Shown piece after piece: positions 36,501 to 44,655 of a stretch of DNA of 64,000 nucleotides. The DNA comes from Pycnopodia helianthoides (Eukaryota; Echinodermata; Asteroidea; Forcipulatida; Asteriidae). Numbering within the stretch: position 1 is the stretch's first letter; each line of letters begins with the position of its first letter. The notes beneath the pieces are model-generated. The model was not told the origin of the DNA. It searched no databases and saw only the letters and a list, made by a program, of their open reading frames with translations. The position numbers were made by a program, and so were the translations under genes. The DNA lies in the NCBI GenBank assembly GCA_032158295.1, contig CM063256.1, positions 1,302,001-1,366,000 of the forward strand. Direction: 5' to 3'.

Positions 36501-38325
36501 TTTGTAAATTAATTAACCAGCGCTGTGTGAATGAAGAGTAGAAAGTACTTGAGTGTGTCGAATACCAGATCTGAAAAGAGTTACTCAATATTTATGTGTC
36601 GTTCATTTGGTGTCTTTGTAACAATAAGTGTACACATGATTGTGGCTGTGCACATATATAATGCTTTAAGTGTTTTGATCCTTAAATTTATAATTGTAGG
36701 CCTAGTCATATTTATAACATTGTCAAGAATTTATAAAGCTCCAAGTGAATGTTGATATGATTGTGTTTAAAGGTATTATACACTTTTGGTAACAGCTCAA
36801 AATCAGTGTCCACATTTTGTGTGATTAAACATATGTATGAACAAACTAACCTGTGAAAGTTTGAGCTCAATTGGTCATCGAGGTCACGAGAAAATTGTGA
36901 AAGAAATCTTATGTGTTTTCTGTTTTTTCAAATTTTCGCGCTATAATTACTATTGTTTTACTCGTTTCTCAGAAACAATAGCATTTTAGGCAGAAATATT
37001 TTAAGGAACCCTTTCTACCATTACTTACTTTAAATCATGTAAGTTATGTGTGAATCTCTGAACATTGTGTTTTTCGATCTTACCAATAGTGTACAGGGCC
37101 TTTAATATGAGAATGCAAGTTAAGATTCATTCTTGGCTTTGGCTGCTTTCTTTGTAGACTGGAGCTCCACCTATGGATAAGTTGAACCTGTGGGGAGGCT
37201 CCTTATCTCTTGGACATCCATTTGCTGCAACAGGCGTCCGTCTAGTAACGACAGCAGCCAACAGACTAGAGAGGGAGGGAGGACAATATGCACTCCTTGC
37301 TGCATGTGCTGCTGGTGGACATGTAAGTATACACCGTATTGTCAGTGCAAAGACGTTGTATCTCCTAAAACACGCGAGTTTGAAATTGTCAAAGCGTTGT
37401 ATCTCGCTTAAAATAGCCCGGATGTACCCACAAAACAAGTACGTACCCAGATACGTTTTTGCACAGAGCATTTTTGTTCAAGATATGATGTCTTTGCAAG
37501 ATCAAGACAGGGCGCTTTTTGTACTGACGTGGCGATATTAAAGGCACTGGACACTTTTGGTAATTACTCAAAATAATTGTTAGCATAAAAACTTACTTGG
37601 TAACGAGCAATGGAGAGCTGTTGATAGTATAAAACATTGTGAGAAACAGCTCCCTCTGAAGTAACGTAGTTTTTCCGAAACAAGTAATTTATTTGAATTG
37701 ATTTTGAGACCTCACGCGTGAGGTCTCGAAATCAAGCATCGGAAAGCACACAGCGTGACAAGGGTGTTTTTTCTTCCATTATTATCTCGCAACTTCGACG
37801 ACCAATTGAGTTCAAATTTTCACAGGTTTGTTATTTTGTGCATATGTTGAGATACACCAAGTGAGAACACTGGTCTTGGACAATTACCAAAGGTGTCCAG
37901 TGTCTTTAAGATCAGGAATGTATATCCATTGCAAGGGGGTTAGTTCATTCAGAACTTGCTCTAACAGCCTTTGCAATACAGACTGTGCCTCCTGTCCTTA
38001 TATGTTGCAATTTAAATTCAGCTCTTATTTATTTGAAATATTCATGTAAGTTGAGTATTGCCATTTTCTATGTTTTTTTCCCTGCAAAATCACATCCCCA
38101 GCTTTCCATTAAACATTTTAGTCCTACCATTGTAGGTAAACGCTAGCTTCAAAGAATCATGAAAGTTTACTTGCAGGATTTATTTGTCATTTAAAAAAAG
38201 TGCATGAATGTAAAATTACAAATATTTGTCATATTTAACAATTCTGTAAGATTTTAACTTGTATTTCTTTGTTTGTTTGTACTCTACAGGGGCATGCCAT
38301 GATTATCGAGAAGTACCCTTCATAA
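18560..38325 (+). CDS. HADHB: Mitochondrial trifunctional enzyme subunit beta (3-ketoacyl-CoA thiolase)
   Basis: This is the thiolase subunit of the trifunctional protein. It performs the last step of long-chain fatty-acid beta-oxidation, cleaving 3-ketoacyl-CoA with CoA to acetyl-CoA on the inner mitochondrial membrane. Thirteen coding exons join in frame with GT/AG borders: 18560-18632, 20889-21030, 22952-22996, 23604-23635, 26669-26824, 27991-28112, 30664-30732, 30886-30978, 31329-31541, 32975-33102, 34543-34705, 37158-37322, 38290-38325. The product is 478 aa (human 474). The N-terminus is basic and hydroxylated with RALSTS, as in a mitochondrial presequence. Catalytic residues are Cys140 (TLACISSN), His383 (EYHEAFAG), His432 ([10 protein letters not shown]) and Cys462 (CAAGGHGHA). 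The start ATG has A at -3 and G at +4. Introns hold many transposons. The last exon encodes only 11 residues and the stop. No lesion is seen, so the gene looks functional. Confidence 0.97.
18801..18890. mobile_element. Short palindromic MITE in HADHB intron 1
   Basis: Left TGCAAATTGTAGTTGCGA and right TCGCAACTATGCAAATTGCA are imperfect inverted copies that continue inward to CCGACGGTCGG. The whole ~90 bp can form one hairpin. Confidence 0.75.
18937..19596. mobile_element. Large foldback element: 0.28-kb inverted arms, 0.1-kb spacer
   Basis: The left arm 18937-19218 and right arm 19321-19596 are near-identical inverted copies. Both include CTCTACGTGTTCCTTGGAAT and GTTATAACAAATATGGCGC. The main difference is a ~6-bp indel. 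The spacer is CpG-rich. Antisense open frames of ~80-100 codons in each arm encode the same peptide and have no known motif. Low divergence suggests recent insertion or ongoing gene conversion between the arms. Confidence 0.9.
20649..20816 (-). mobile_element. Dispersed element, family G (copy 1, HADHB intron 1)
   Basis: It runs from GTTAGCCAGCAGGGTGTC to AATCCTGGCTAAAAC. It contains three GGTGTCCAAA-type (GGACACCCTG) blocks. The inverse copy is at 28194-28361. The ends GTTAGCCAG and CTGGCTAA are inverted. Confidence 0.75.
21101..21493 (-). mobile_element. TTAA-ended MITE, family B (HADHB intron 2)
   Basis: TTAAAGACACTGGACACC at the left and GTGTCCAGTGCCTTTAA at the right, with a central palindrome remnant GAGACCTCACGTGTGA. 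The right TTAA is shared with the next element. Confidence 0.9.
21490..21840 (+). mobile_element. TTAA-ended MITE, family D (HADHB intron 2)
   Basis: TTAAAGGGTGTGTACAACAT at the left, ATGTTGTACACATGCTTTAA at the right. The second copy is at 53869-54222. It abuts family B with a single common TTAA. Confidence 0.85.
21940..22260 (+). mobile_element. TTAA-ended MITE, family E, right end missing
   Basis: It begins TTAAAGGCAACGTTTACC and contains GGTTGTAGCGTTTTTGAGAT and CAACAGCTGCAGTGCTTC. The expected right TTAA end is absent. Relatives are at 42005-42788 and 47457-47590. Confidence 0.75.
22261..22951. other. HADHB intron 2, no feature beyond T-rich runs
   Basis: Two overlapping 97- to 99-codon frames (22364-22769) lack recognisable motifs. 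No repeat family was assigned. Confidence 0.35.
23690..23794 (+). repeat. Palindromic dispersed repeat, family K (copy 1, truncated)
   Basis: GAGTATGTGTGGTTCCGATG leads to AGTATACTCTGTCCA-like and TGGACAGAGT inverted blocks. The same sequence is at 25868-25985. This copy is cut by the element at 23795-25645, at a TA inside GAGTATACTG. Confidence 0.75.
23795..25645. mobile_element. 1.85-kb element with GGGTAAACTGGGGTAAAAAC inverted termini
   Basis: The left end GGGTAAACTGGGG and right end CCCCAGTTTACCC are perfect inverted repeats that continue into TAAAAACGCCC. The flanks are TA at 23793-23794 and TA at 25646-25647. The flanking family K repeat shows the empty site as GAGTATACTG, so TA duplication fits a Tc1/mariner-like or related target. 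Internal GGGGTAAAAACGCCC-type blocks recur in both orientations at about 23981-24020 and 25209-25258. No transposase frame is seen, so it is non-autonomous. It lies in HADHB intron 4. Confidence 0.8.
24300..24420. mobile_element. Small hairpin element, family J (copy 2)
   Basis: GATTTCACAAAGCACTAAGA, TTTTAAGATGAGTTGTCAGT and TGTGACATCACACCTAGC match the element at 51535-51675. It is nested in the 1.85-kb element. Confidence 0.65.
25648..25866 (+). pseudogene. Degenerate partial duplicate of HADHB exon 5 and intron 5
   Basis: CTGTCACGTTGGCTTGTATC onward repeats the 3' part of HADHB exon 5 and the following intron (26772-27070). It would encode [14 protein letters not shown], including the catalytic cysteine. 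It differs by an 8-bp deletion at its start and by a deletion that removes the splice donor, joining ACTAGTG to ACTTCG. Homology continues through AGCCAGTGGCATCGGA and ATTATTTAGTTAACTTTTTT. With no donor and no upstream acceptor it should not be spliced in. It abuts the right end of the 1.85-kb element. Confidence 0.85.
25868..25985 (+). repeat. Palindromic dispersed repeat, family K (copy 2)
   Basis: TTGAGTATGTGTGGTTCCGA, then CGGATAGTATACTTTGTC and TGGACAGAGTATACTGTT. It is a fuller copy of the sequence at 23690-23794 and shows the uninterrupted TATACTG site. A more distant relative (CGACGTTTCGAACAGTATA...AGAGTATACTGTTTAC) is at 46795-46865. Confidence 0.75.
26121..26513. mobile_element. 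Element with CAGGGCTCGAATTT termini, family H (copy 1)
   Basis: Perfect 14-bp inverted ends CAGGGCTCGAATTT and AAATTCGAGCCCTG, 393 bp long. The flanks are TAATG at 26116-26120 and TAATG at 26514-26518. The second member at 42402 also has a 5-bp duplication. It is non-coding and lies in HADHB intron 4. Confidence 0.85.
27175..27480. mobile_element. TTAA-ended MITE with 17-bp perfect inverted repeats
   Basis: TTAACACGTTGACTGCC at 27175 and its exact inverse ending at 27480. The interior holds two TACGAGTATACTCGTA-type palindromes. TTAA termini suggest piggyBac-type mobilisation. It lies in HADHB intron 5 and is distinct in sequence from families A-E. Confidence 0.9.
27567..27962 (+). mobile_element. 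TTAA-ended MITE, family A (copy 3)
   Basis: Nearly identical to 5040-5428. The right end is mutated (TTCCTCTAA). It ends about 28 bp before HADHB exon 6. Confidence 0.85.
28118..28170 (-). repeat. ATT/AAT microsatellite with SINE-tail-like segment
   Basis: ATAATAATAATAATAATAAT followed by CATTTGTAAAGCGCCATATC, which resembles tRNA-SINE 3' tails (compare 29925-30018). It starts only a few bases after the exon 6 donor. Confidence 0.5.
28194..28361 (+). mobile_element. Dispersed element, family G (copy 2, HADHB intron 6)
   Basis: Inverse copy of 20649-20816, from GGTTTTAGCCAGGATTTG to CTCTGGCTAAC. Confidence 0.75.
28766..29823 (+). repeat. 12-bp satellite CTCGTACACCAA / CTCATACACCAA
   Basis: About 85 units in HADHB intron 6. 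Up to about 29525 they are almost exactly 12 bp, with a single common variant position (TCG or TCA). From 29525 to 29823 the array decays with many 1-bp indels. Because 12 is a multiple of 3, long open frames occur on both strands (TNSY, LVYE, TRTP repeats). These are artefacts of the repeat. Confidence 0.97.
29925..30018 (+). mobile_element. tRNA-type SINE 3' tail fragment
   Basis: GTAAAGCGCATTGATGGCTA, TTGTAAAATGCGCTATACAA and a TTATTATTATTA tail are the usual arrangement of a SINE or LINE 3' end. Confidence 0.6.
31676..32076 (-). mobile_element. tRNA-derived SINE (HADHB intron 9)
   Basis: Read on the minus strand, the head at 32076 starts GGCGTGTCGTGGCCAAGCGG. The A-box-like TGGCCAAGCGGATA is at 32054-32067 and a perfect B box GGTTCGAGTCC is at 31996-32006. 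The body contains TGTCCTTAAGCAAGACACTT and the tail GCACTTTATAAGAAGCCACT ends in ATTATTAG repeats. Leu- or Ser-type tRNA ancestry is likely from the A box. Confidence 0.85.
33214..34285 (+). repeat. 32-bp minisatellite in HADHB intron 10, ~33 units
   Basis: The unit is GAGTTGACCAATGGTTTATAG plus GGTTGACCAGT, GGTTACCCAGT or GGTTATCCAGT. The three versions are interspersed in blocks. Units are otherwise almost identical, except for rare changes (33630 AGCTGACC, 33692 TTGATC, 34028 an extra T). Confidence 0.95.
34715..35120 (-). mobile_element. 3' fragment of a non-LTR retrotransposon (HADHB intron 11)
   Basis: On the minus strand a frame ending at 34930 reads [14 protein letters not shown] then [10 protein letters not shown]. 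This is the conserved C-terminal motif LWNSLP...SL..FK after the reverse transcriptase of CR1/L2/Jockey-like elements. A TTATTAT-type tail follows near 34720-34737. Only about 60 codons survive, as expected for a 5'-truncated insertion. Confidence 0.75.
35142..35340. mobile_element. Family F hairpin element (copy 4)
   Basis: GGGCCCAATTTCATAGAGCT at the left and AGCTCTATGAAATTGGGCCC at the right, 199 bp, foldback interior with GCTTAGCAGA motifs. Confidence 0.9.
36005..36255. mobile_element. Family F-related hairpin element with CpG-rich interior (copy 5)
   Basis: GGGCCCAATTTCATGGCTCT and AGAGCCATGAAGTTGGGCCC ends. The interior has repeated GCTTACGGT/AAGCGCCGAATT blocks and is unlike the AT-rich interiors of other members, so it is a distinct subfamily. 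Confidence 0.8.
36767..37105 (-). mobile_element. TTAA-ended MITE, family C (copy 1)
   Basis: TTAAAGGTATTATACACTTT at the left and TGTACAGGGCCTTTAA at the right, inverse to the copies at 43841, 47850 and 54218. It ends about 50 bp before HADHB exon 12. Confidence 0.85.
37538..37909 (+). mobile_element. TTAA-ended MITE, family B (HADHB intron 12)
   Basis: TTAAAGGCACTGGACACT to GTGTCCAGTGTCTTTAA with the central palindrome GAGACCTCACGCGTGAGGTC. Confidence 0.9.
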
Positions 38326-38341
38326 CTGTCATTGTAAAAAC

Positions 38342-39005
38342 TTCAACAGAACACAGTGAGTTCATTCAAACTTCAACAGAACACAGTGAGTTCATTCGAA
38401 CTTCAACAGAACACAGTGAGTTCGTTCAAACTTCAACAGAACGCAGTGAGTTCGTTCAAACTTCAAACAGAACGCAGTGAGTTCATTCAAACTTCAACAG
38501 AACGCAGTGAGTTTGTTCAAACTTCAACAGAACACAGTGAGTTCGTTCAAACTTCAAACAGAACGCAGTGAGTTCGTTCAAACTTCAAACAGAATGCAGT
38601 GAGTTCATTCGAACTTCAATAGAACACAGTGAGTTCATTCGAACTTGAACAGAACAGAACACAGTGAGTTCATTCGAACTTCAACAGAACACAGTGAGTT
38701 CATTCGAACTTCAACAGAACACAGTGAGTTCATTCGAACTTCAACAGAACACAGTGAGTTCATTCAAACTTCAACAGAACACAGTGAGTTCGTTCAAACT
38801 TCAACAGAACACAGTGAGTTCATTCGAACTTCAACAGAACACAGTGAGTTCATTCGAACTTCAACAGAACACAGTGAGTTCATTCAAACTTCAACAGAAC
38901 ACAGTGAGTTCATTCGAACTTCAACAGAACACAGTGAGTTCATTCAAACTTCAACAGAACACAGTGAGTTCATTCGAACTCAAACAGAACACAATGAGCT
39001 CAATG
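38342..39005 (+). repeat. 30-bp tandem array just after the HADHB stop codon
   Basis: About 22 units of TTCAACAGAACACAGTGAGT plus TCATTCGAAC/TCATTCAAAC start 17 nt after the stop. A second in-frame TAA follows within 12 nt of the first, so the repeat is not read through in the HADHB frame. Some units differ by an extra A (CAAACAG) or ACGCAG. The 10-aa-period open frames (TSTEHSEFIR) are artefacts. The array is probably transcribed as 3' UTR. Confidence 0.92.
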
Positions 39006-39309
39006 CTTTCAACACAACCCAATAATAAGCTTACTGTTTTATAAAAACTATAAAACTATCCTCCTAAATCACAAACGTATTTTTAAAACCCTGATTTCAA
39101 GGTTTAACACCAGAGATACCTGATTACGCTTTGGCTTCAATCACACCATGATCTTGCAGTCTTGTGATTTCAGGCATATTATAGTGTGAACTTGTGATGC
39201 AAAAACAAAACAAAACAAATGCTCACTTGTTGAGATGAAGTTCCCATTCAATTATTTCACACATTCCGGCTTTGACCATGTGATGCCTGAACTCCATTAA
39301 CTTTTATAA

Positions 39310-39500
39310 GGTCAGTGGCGTAACCAGAGGAGGGCTGTGGCCCGCCCCTCCTCCCCTCTCAGAACTCTTGCCCCTCCCCATTATTGTGCCCCCCCAATGA
39401 GATTCTAAAACAAATGCACAAATGAATGGTTTGATTCAGTAAGTAACCCCTCCTAATTATGTTTTTGACCCCGGTTGACCCCCCCCCCCCCAAAAAAACC
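39310..39500. mobile_element. hAT-like fragment with CAGTGGCGTAACCAG end
   Basis: CAGTGGCGTAACCAGAGGAG at 39314 is a typical hAT terminus, followed by CCCCTCC-rich sequence and a 13-C run near 39481. No matching right terminus was found, so it is partial. Confidence 0.45.
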
Positions 39501-40689
39501 CAAAAACAAACAAAAAAGTTGAGGCAACTGTATAAGGTCCATATGTCCCAAAAGTATGGAGTTGTAAAAAGAAATGTAGGGTCCATTCGAGGGCTTGTAT
39601 CATGCAAATTGGGTTTCAGTCTGTGTATGAGGTCAGATATTGTAGATAATTTGTGCTTTGTTTGAACTAAAGTTTGCAATTTCAATGCAATGTGAACATT
39701 TAAATATTTTACACATTTTCGGAATGTGCTTTTGAACTTCAAATTATCCTGCATCATTAGTTGTAAAGAGAATTCTAGTGTACTATACTTGCTGTATGAG
39801 GAATGCATAAGTTTAGCTGACGGTTTTTGTTTTATCAGAAGAATGTTTTCGGATGATCATAAATTTATTTTACGCTATTGCTCATCCTTACAACCAGCAA
39901 GTATACAGTGAAGTTCACAAACTGTTTATTTGGGAATATAATTCTTTACTGCATCTTTATTTCAATGTCAATTAGGGATATATATTGCTTACAATTGGCA
40001 TTCAGTGTTTACCTATGTCTATGGCAACAGAAAATCATCCATAAAATATATGGCCTGAAGTTCGCTGCAAATGGCATGTTGATTGTGTTTCTGTAAAACT
40101 GTTGAAACGTTAAGCGTGGGTTACTTTGTAGTCACATTATGGTCCAGGTCTGAGCTAAATTAACATGTTAATAATAAATCATTCATGGTGAAATATACGC
40201 TTGATTGTTCTGCATCATTGATTCGTGGCTTTTGTGTGTTGACCTTGATGAAATTGCAGACTATTGCTGCATGTACTAATAACCATTGTTGCGGGATCCC
40301 TGTATACACAATGGCATTACAGTTCAAATGTCTTTTTCATCAGAAGGGATCAGACTACATTTTCTGGGGGGCCTCGGTTTGGTTCCAATGGTTTGAACAG
40401 CAAAAGGCGATGGCTGCATCATTATAAATGTCTGTACTACGGGATAATGAAAAAAACGGCATCACTTTAATTACTTATGGTTTATGTCCTTATTCTTTAT
40501 TTTATAGTTATGCCTCTAAACTATACATTTTACATAAATATGTATGCTTTGATTTGCATAAAATGCAAAAACTTCTGCAATTTGTAATCAAATTTTGTAG
40601 GTTTTACTACAACAGTTGTTATCCTTCAGTGGAACTATCAAGGACATTTTTAATACTAATATTGATCTAGTAATATATTTGTCTAAATG
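39501..40689. other. Intergenic, no gene recognised
   Basis: AT-rich sequence with short frames only. It may include the distal HADHB 3' UTR. No clear polyadenylation signal could be assigned. Confidence 0.35.
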
Positions 40690-41054
40690 TTAAAGGCCCT
40701 GTACACTATTGGTAAGATCGGAAAACACAAATGTTCACAGATTCACACATAACTTACATGACTTTAAAGTAAGTAATGGTAGAAAGGGTTCCTTAAAATA
40801 TTTCTGCCGAAAATGCTATCGATTGTGAGAAATGAATAAAACAATAGTTTTTTTCGCGCGCGATAATAAACTCGATGTTTGAAAAACAGAAAACACATAA
40901 GGTCTCTTTTCACTATTTTCTCGTGACCTCGATGACCAATTGAGCTCAAATTTTCACAGGTTTGTTATTTCATGTATATGGTTAGTCACACAAAACATGA
41001 ACTTAAATTTGCGACTGTTTTGTCAGCTCTACCAATCCTGTATAGTACCTTTAA
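40690..41054 (+). mobile_element. TTAA-ended MITE, family C (copy 2, subtype 2)
   Basis: TTAAAGGCCCTGTACACTAT to CCTGTATAGTACCTTTAA. It shares TTTGTCAGCTCTACCAATCC with the copy at 43480, which differs from the other family C right ends. Confidence 0.85.
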
Positions 41055-41230
41055 CATGAAGATGACAAACATAATATTTATAACCCAAATCTTGAAATGG
41101 GTTAAATACATTTTTAAGAATACAACCAGCTAGTTTCCATAGAATAGTAATAAGGCTATTAGTGAATGAAAACCCCCAAACACAGATAAACTTCAGTGCC
41201 TCTTAAAATACGCTTCCAATGAGAAAGAAC

Positions 41231-41775
41231 GCTGTGTGCATAATTATCGGACTAGATTCTTAAGATTGTACATTTCCTCTTGGGTTTCTTGAGTTCTTAA
41301 AATCTAAGAAAAGTCTGCAAGTCGTTGCAATTGTTCAGCAAGTCAGTTTTGCTGGGGTTGCCGCCACACGGCAAGGCCTCCAAATTGACCGAGTTGATTG
41401 ATTTACCCATAGCTGTGTGCATAATTATCGGACTAGATTCTTAAGATTGTACATTTCCTCTTGGTTTCTTGAGTTCTTAAAATCTAAGAAAAGTCTGCAA
41501 GTCGTTGCAATTGTTCAGCAAGTCAGTTTTGCTGGGGTTGCCGCCACGCGGCAAGGCCTCCAAATTGACCGAGTTGATTGATTTACCCATAGCTGTGTGC
41601 ATAATTATCGGACTAGATTCTTAAGATTGTACATTTCCTCTTGGGTTTCTTGAGTTCTTAAAATCTAAGAAAAGTCTGCAAGTCGTTGCAATTGTTCAGC
41701 AAGTGAGTTTTGCTGGGGTTGCCGCCACGCGGCACAGCCTCCAAATTGACCGAGTTGATTTATTTACCCATAGCC
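41231..41775 (+). repeat. ~180-bp tandem triplication
   Basis: Three nearly identical units begin GCTGTGTGCATAATTATCGG at 41231, 41412 and 41592 and end GATTGATTTACCCATA. The third shows small changes (GCACAGCC for GCAAGGCC). No coding frame is conserved. Confidence 0.93.
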
Positions 41776-42004
41776 ATATACATAGTAAATACATATTTAA
41801 TTCACATATCAATACACAATATTGTCACTGACAAAGGAATAATTATGTCACCAGGCAACGGCTTAGTGTACCAAATAAAAGACAAATTTGTTGCCTTCCA
41901 AAAAGTCATCTGCGCACGATTCCCTTATATTGCTTTGTATTTTCGCATATTGGAGACTTGATTGCTCTTACACCCAACGTGCAATGCCTGCCTCATGTTG
42001 TTCC

Positions 42005-42788
42005 TTAAAGGGAAGGTACACGATTGGTAATCACTCTAAAAATGAATGGCAATGAAAAACGACTTGGGTTAGAAGTACAGCAACTTCCGATAGTATAAAG
42101 CATTTTGATAAATATTTAAATTCAAAATAATGTAGATATGGAAAACCATGTCAGTTTTTATCCCCCCCCCCCCCCAAATTTGGATCTGAGAAACGTTTCT
42201 ATCAGAAACGTTCTCAGATCGAGTATTCCCATTAGGGATTATTCTTTATACGTGGATATATTCGCTGGGGATTTTGGCGATATTTCAAAAACGCGACCAC
42301 CTTTTGAAACAAAATGTTCACAGGTTAGTTTTTATTGTATATATCTACATTTATATAGGATTAAAACAATCAAACTGTCCCAAAAACCAAAGGTATACTT
42401 TCAGGGCTCGCCCTTAACACTAGCCCGGCGTACATTGTCTAGTAAAAAATGCTATGGGCTAGTAAACACCACTTCTTAACTTGCCCTGTGGGCTACTAAA
42501 AACTGTGCAACCTACTTGTTTAAAATGCTCATTTCTTCCTTTTTTCAGATGTAAATAATCAATGTATAAAATGTGTTAATCGTTGTTGAGTGTGTGAATA
42601 TAACTTCATTTGATCATTAAACTGGTTGTGATCGTTAACATTAACACATCAGAACATTACATTTATGGCAATTCCTGTTTAAAATCTGGGCTACTAAAAC
42701 TTCCTGGGGGCAAGTAAAATGCACAGTTTACTGGCCCGGCGGGCTACTTTACGAAAAGCTTAAGGGCAAGGCCTGACTTTGCCTTTAA
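42005..42788 (-). mobile_element. TTAA-ended MITE, family E, split by a family H element
   Basis: TTAAAGGGAAGGTACACGAT on the left and the final GCCTTTAA on the right. A 374-bp family H element (42402-42775) interrupts it at ACTTT. A poly-C run and a GATCTGAGAAACGTTTCT hairpin lie inside at 42160-42222. Confidence 0.8.
42402..42775. mobile_element. Family H element (copy 2), nested, 5-bp target duplication
   Basis: It begins CAGGGCTCGCCCTTAA and ends TTAAGGGCAAGGCCTG. The flanks are ACTTT at 42397-42401 and ACTTT at 42776-42780. Removing it restores family E continuity (GGTATACTTTGCCTTTAA). Confidence 0.88.
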
Positions 42789-43084
42789 ACAGAAAACCGG
42801 CTTAATACCAATGAGGTCTGTCTAGAGTTAGAACTCGAGTCTAAATATTCAGTTGTTAAACGACTCTCAAATCGGCTCATAATCTGTATTATACGTTGCC
42901 ATGGTTAACTATTGACCTTTACTGTCTTTTTTTCTAATTCCAATATGGAGGGGGTCCGGGTGGTCAAACCAAAAGATGCACTGTCGTGACAATTGTGGCA
43001 ATTAGACATTTAACAAAAAACTGTACATCTCTTTATGATTTGTTGATAAGAAAACTCCACATTGTCTAAAAAGTGCGAACACTT

Positions 43085-44655
43085 TTACAAGTGCAGCATT
43101 GGTGGTTTTCGCCTACATATTGCTGGGTATTTATCAGTGCATGATACATCATTCCATCCCTCGTACCATGCTGTACCACAATCCTCTCCCATATTGTCAT
43201 CCGGTTCCTTATTGCGCCACTCTCTGTATTCCACCTTGGCCCCGCCCTCCTGACACACCCATTGACCTAAAACAAAAACATATATTTATTTATCATAAAA
43301 ACTAATGTGAAAATTTACCCCAAATCCCCACAGCTAAGTTTAGGAGTATGACAGGCTAAATCTCCTCGACAAAACATTAATTCTTTTTATGTCTTTTGAA
43401 GGTTCCTTATATCTGTAGACGACGTTTTCGAGATGGTTTGCATTTGTAAAAATTACTGCACTTTGAATAAAACTTTGAATTAAAGGCCCTGTACACTATT
43501 GGTAAGATCGAAAAACACGAATGTTCACAGATTCACACATAAATTACATATAATTTAAAGTAAGTAATGGTAGAAAAGGTTCCTTAAAATATTTCTACCT
43601 AAAATGCTATCGTTTCTGAGAAATAAATAAAACAATAGTTTTTATCGCGCGCGATAATAAACTCAATGTTTGAAAAACAGAAAACACATAAGGTCTCTTT
43701 TCACTATTTTCTCGTGACCTCGATGTCCAATTGAGCTCAAATTTTTACAGGTTTGTTATTTCATGTTTATGGTTAATCACACAAAACATGAACTTTGTTT
43801 GTGACTGTTTTGACAGCTCTACCAATCCTGTATAATACCTTTAAAGGCCCTGTACACAATTGGTAAGATCGAAAAAACACAATGTTCACAGATTCACACA
43901 TAACTTACATGATTTAAAGTAAGTAATGGTAGAAAGGGTTCCTTAAAGTATTTCTGCCTAAAATGCTATCGTTTCTGAGAAACGAGTAAAACAATAGTAA
44001 TTATCGCGCGCGATAATTTGAAAAAACAGAAAACACATAAAATCTCTTTTCACTATTTTCTCGTGACCTCGATGACCAATTGAGCTCAAACTTTCACAGG
44101 TTTGTTTGTTCATGCATATGTTTAATCACACAAAATGTGGACACTGATTTTGAGCTGTTACCAAAAGTGTACAATACCTTTAAGTCATTCTTTTCAAGAA
44201 GAATTAATTTGTCTGAGAAAGGCTTTAATATTGCACCCACTGACCTCCCTGGTGCTTTTCGTCTCTTTAGTCCATTTTTGAAGGCGGCCATTACGAGGGG
44301 GCTTTGGGATAGTGTCAGTGAACATCAATGTAAATTACCAACCTTCTGTTTCGATGTCATTGCAGTCGATCCAAAACTTTGGTGATTGGAAATGGGTCAA
44401 CAGAAACTGGGTTTCATCTGTTGACGACGGGACGACCAATACAGCACCTGTCTTTAGACACCGTTCCTTAGCCTCACTCCAGGCTAATTTATCTCTGATG
44501 ACTTTATAGAAACTATTTCTCCATTGTATGCAATCCGATTGGCAATCTCCACCATCCTGACCAAATCTACCAGTAGATGAAATAACACATTCTTGACAAT
44601 CTACCTGGTGGTAGGCCAGCAATAGTAACAAGCTGATTAAGATAGTAGATGCCAT
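43085..44655 (-). CDS. Secreted C-type lectin, two exons
   Basis: A complete small gene on the minus strand. Exon 1 is 44655-44343 and exon 2 is 43266-43085, joined in phase 1 (donor G|GTTGGT, acceptor TTTTGTTTTAG). The product is 164 aa. Residues 1-20 (MASTILISLLLLLAYHQVDC) are a signal peptide. One C-type lectin-like domain fills the rest: WSEAKERC at 59-66, FWIDCNDIETEG at 94-105, the calcium/sugar loop EPD at 125-127, DCGTAW with Cys134, WND at 142-144, Cys147 and PAICRR with Cys155. The conserved cysteines and both calcium-ligand motifs are present, so calcium-dependent sugar binding is plausible. EPD mixes the EPN (mannose) and QPD (galactose) types, so specificity cannot be inferred. 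Extra cysteines lie at 23, 38 and 42, ahead of the domain core. The usual WIG is WID. The intron holds two family C MITEs. A role in innate recognition is a family-level guess. Confidence 0.92.
43480..43844 (+). mobile_element. TTAA-ended MITE, family C (copy 3), in lectin intron
   Basis: TTAAAGGCCCTGTACACTAT to CCTGTATAATACCTTTAA. Its last TTAA (43841-43844) is the first TTAA of the next copy. Confidence 0.88.
43841..44183 (+). mobile_element. TTAA-ended MITE, family C (copy 4), head-to-tail with copy 3
   Basis: TTAAAGGCCCTGTACACAAT to AGTGTACAATACCTTTAA, containing TTATCGCGCGCGATAA. It is a different subtype from copy 3, so the pair arose by insertion of one next to the other and not by tandem duplication. 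Confidence 0.88.

Noticed and set aside
38259..39044. TSTEHSEFIR / LQQNTVSSFE repeat proteins
   Set aside because: These are out-of-frame translations of the 30-bp array after the HADHB stop.
44094..44291. Extra lectin exon between exons 1 and 2 (MAAFKNGLKRRK frame)
   Set aside because: It does not resemble a C-type lectin domain, overlaps a family C MITE, and exons 1 and 2 already join into a complete domain in phase.
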